Of a DNA stretch of 64,000 bases, positions 63,080 to 64,000 are shown one piece after another. The stretch's first letter is position 1; every line of letters begins with the position of its first letter. The notes beneath the pieces were generated by a model. The model worked only from the letters and a program-made list of their open reading frames with translations. It searched no databases and was not told the DNA's origin. Made by a program: the position numbers and the translations under genes. Source of the stretch: Paenibacillus sp. JNUCC-31 (GTDB lineage: Bacteria; Bacillota; Bacilli; Paenibacillales; Paenibacillaceae); contig NZ_CP062165.1 in NCBI RefSeq assembly GCF_014844075.1, positions 744,001-808,000 of the forward strand, read 5' to 3'.

Positions 63080-63098
63080 TAATCGTAAACATTACTGA
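63080..63098 (-). promoter_or_regulatory. Zur-box-like operator of znuACB
   Basis: TAATCGTAAACATTACTGA on the plus strand, close to the Zur consensus (AATCGTAATNATTACGATT), with one good half and one weaker half. It lies 22-40 bases before znuA. Confidence 0.6.
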
Positions 63099-63224
63099 AA
63101 GAATTATAGGTAACCTGCACGAACTTGTCAAGCTGATCTGTCTTATTCATTCTTTCCTTGAGCACGGAGTTCATAACAGTATATGCCTGTTTTCATCGCA
63201 ACAGAGCCGATTCCATCCAAAATA

Positions 63225-63262
63225 AAAAGTGACCCGATTATTCATCGAGCCACTTTTATTGT
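63225..63262 (-). terminator. Terminator of metG
   Basis: On the minus strand AAAAGTGGCTCGA pairs with TCGGGTCACTTTT (G-T pairs), followed by TTATTTTGG. Confidence 0.8.
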
Positions 63263-63295
63263 AGCAATACAAACCAAACCCTTGGTTACACGATC

Positions 63296-64000
63296 CTATT
63301 TCACTTGTGCGCCATTAGGCATGTTGTCTGGTACCGTTGCCAGTGTAAGCTGATCGCCGTGGGATGCCGCCAGGATCATGCCCTGGGACAGTTCACCGCG
63401 CAATTTCACCGGTTTGAGGTTGGTCACACAGATGACTTTGCGTCCAACCATATCTTCAGGTGAATAAAACTTCGCAATTCCCGATACCACCTGACGCTGC
63501 TCATAGCCCAGATCCAGCTGCAACTTGAGCAATTTATCGGCTTTCTTGACTGGTTCACAGGCAATAACTTGAGCGACACGCAGCTCCACTTTGGCGAAAT
63601 CGTCAATGCCGATTTCTTCTTTCCCTTCTGGTGCAGTGACCGGTTGAACGGCTTCCGAAGAGTCTCCAGCATCAGCTTGAGTTGTCTCAGACTGCGCTTC
63701 TGCTTTTTTGCCTCCAGTCATCGCTTCTGCAATATAAGCAATCTCCTGTTCGGAGTCCAGGCGCGGGAAGATCGGATCACCTTTCTGCAAGGCGTTGCCT
63801 GCCGGAATAACGCCCCATTGCTTCGCTGAATCCCAGGCCGTCAGTTCACCTTCCTGAATACCGAGCTGTTCCCAGATTTTGCGCGGAGCACGTGTCAGGA
63901 ACGGTTGCAACAGGATGGAAGCAATGCGCAGGCTTTCAATTAGATGTGACATCACGGACGCCAGTTCGTTCCGTTTTGCTTCATCACGAGCCAGAGCCCA
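63296..64000 (-). CDS. metG: Methionyl-tRNA synthetase, C-terminal part (5' end outside window)
   Basis: The frame is open to the window edge (WALARDEAKRNELASVMSHL ...), so this is the last ~235 codons. It includes the end of the anticodon-binding helical domain (SILLQPFLTRAPRKIWEQLG), a Ala/Glu/Gln-rich linker, and the C-terminal tRNA-binding OB domain (~135-234; FAKVELRVAQVIACEPV, SGIAKFYSPEDM, LRGELSQGMILAAS) that also mediates dimerisation. The HIGH and KMSKS motifs lie outside the window. Confidence 0.93.
   Translation of the reverse strand, partial: WALARDEAKRNELASVMSHLIESLRIASILLQPFLTRAPRKIWEQLGIQEGELTAWDSAKQWGVIPAGNALQKGDPIFPRLDSEQEIAYIAEAMTGGKKAEAQSETTQADAGDSSEAVQPVTAPEGKEEIGIDDFAKVELRVAQVIACEPVKKADKLLKLQLDLGYEQRQVVSGIAKFYSPEDMVGRKVICVTNLKPVKLRGELSQGMILAASHGDQLTLATVPDNMPNGAQVK

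Noticed and set aside
1..64000. CRISPR arrays, tRNA or rRNA genes, insertion sequences, prophage
   Set aside because: No regularly spaced repeats, cloverleaf sequences, transposase or phage structural motifs were seen. tlyA and xerD are chromosomal housekeeping genes, not phage integrase or methylase signatures.

Overview
The window is a 64 kb piece of chromosome from an endospore-forming Gram-positive bacterium, most likely Paenibacillus or a close relative. The evidence is the gene content (spoIIM, spo0A, spoIVB, a complete spoIIIA operon, splB, dacF, mciZ), the order of whole blocks that match the Bacillus chromosome, strong AGGAGG-type ribosome binding sites, and frequent GTG/TTG starts. 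About 70 genes are packed on it, most on the minus strand. I saw no rRNA, tRNA, CRISPR array, phage or insertion sequence. Species assignment is inference.

Layout. 1-6.6 kb: dacF (cut by the window edge), punA, xerD, yqzK, fur, spoIIM, an EndoQ-like PHP protein, nudF and the tiny cell-division inhibitor gene mciZ; deoB, which sits between xerD and punA in Bacillus, is absent. 6.7-14.6 kb: an M20 peptidase, the 33-codon prli42, lipB, and a four-gene 2-oxoacid dehydrogenase operon (lpdV-bkdAA-bkdAB-bkdB), followed by a divergent DUF2627 gene. 14.7-17.8 kb: an accessory stretch with tdk (altered P-loop), small zinc-ribbon proteins and a permuted NlpC/P60-like hydrolase. 17.8-23.2 kb: an iron island with a ferredoxin-NADP reductase and two tandem genes, each encoding an AraC regulator that reads without a stop into a siderophore-binding lipoprotein; four Fur boxes sit around or inside the two genes and a fifth precedes the reductase gene. 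23.3-25.3 kb: a FlxA-like protein and a GGDEF protein.

25.5-47.6 kb: the conserved core, transcribed leftwards: spoIIIAA-AH, accB-accC, asp23-amaP-DUF2273, nusB, folD-xseA-xseB-ispA-dxs-tlyA, argR, recN, spoIVB, spo0A. It joins sporulation control (Spo0A, SpoIVB signalling, the SpoIIIA channel) with fatty-acid initiation, isoprenoid synthesis and DNA repair. 47.6-55.9 kb: comB and an aspartokinase gene interposed between spoIIIA and efp, then yqhT-aroQ-yqhR and the divergent yqhQ pair, and a patatin-like lipase whose SD lies inside the preceding terminator stem. 55.9-64 kb: a GHL10-type glycosidase with a stalk domain, mntR, splB, ccdA, a Zur-controlled zinc transporter (znuA-znuC-znuB) and the 3' part of metG.

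Most of the window is ordinary housekeeping and sporulation sequence. The most unusual part is the pair of AraC/lipoprotein read-through genes at 19.0-23.2 kb. In both, a promoter, a Fur operator and a ribosome binding site lie inside one open reading frame, so each locus could make a regulator fused to an exported binding protein as well as a separate iron-repressed lipoprotein. Other points are the Gly/Glu swap in the tdk P-loop, the shortened catalytic loop of XerD, a likely ATT start in the GGDEF gene and a structured intergenic element upstream of efp.
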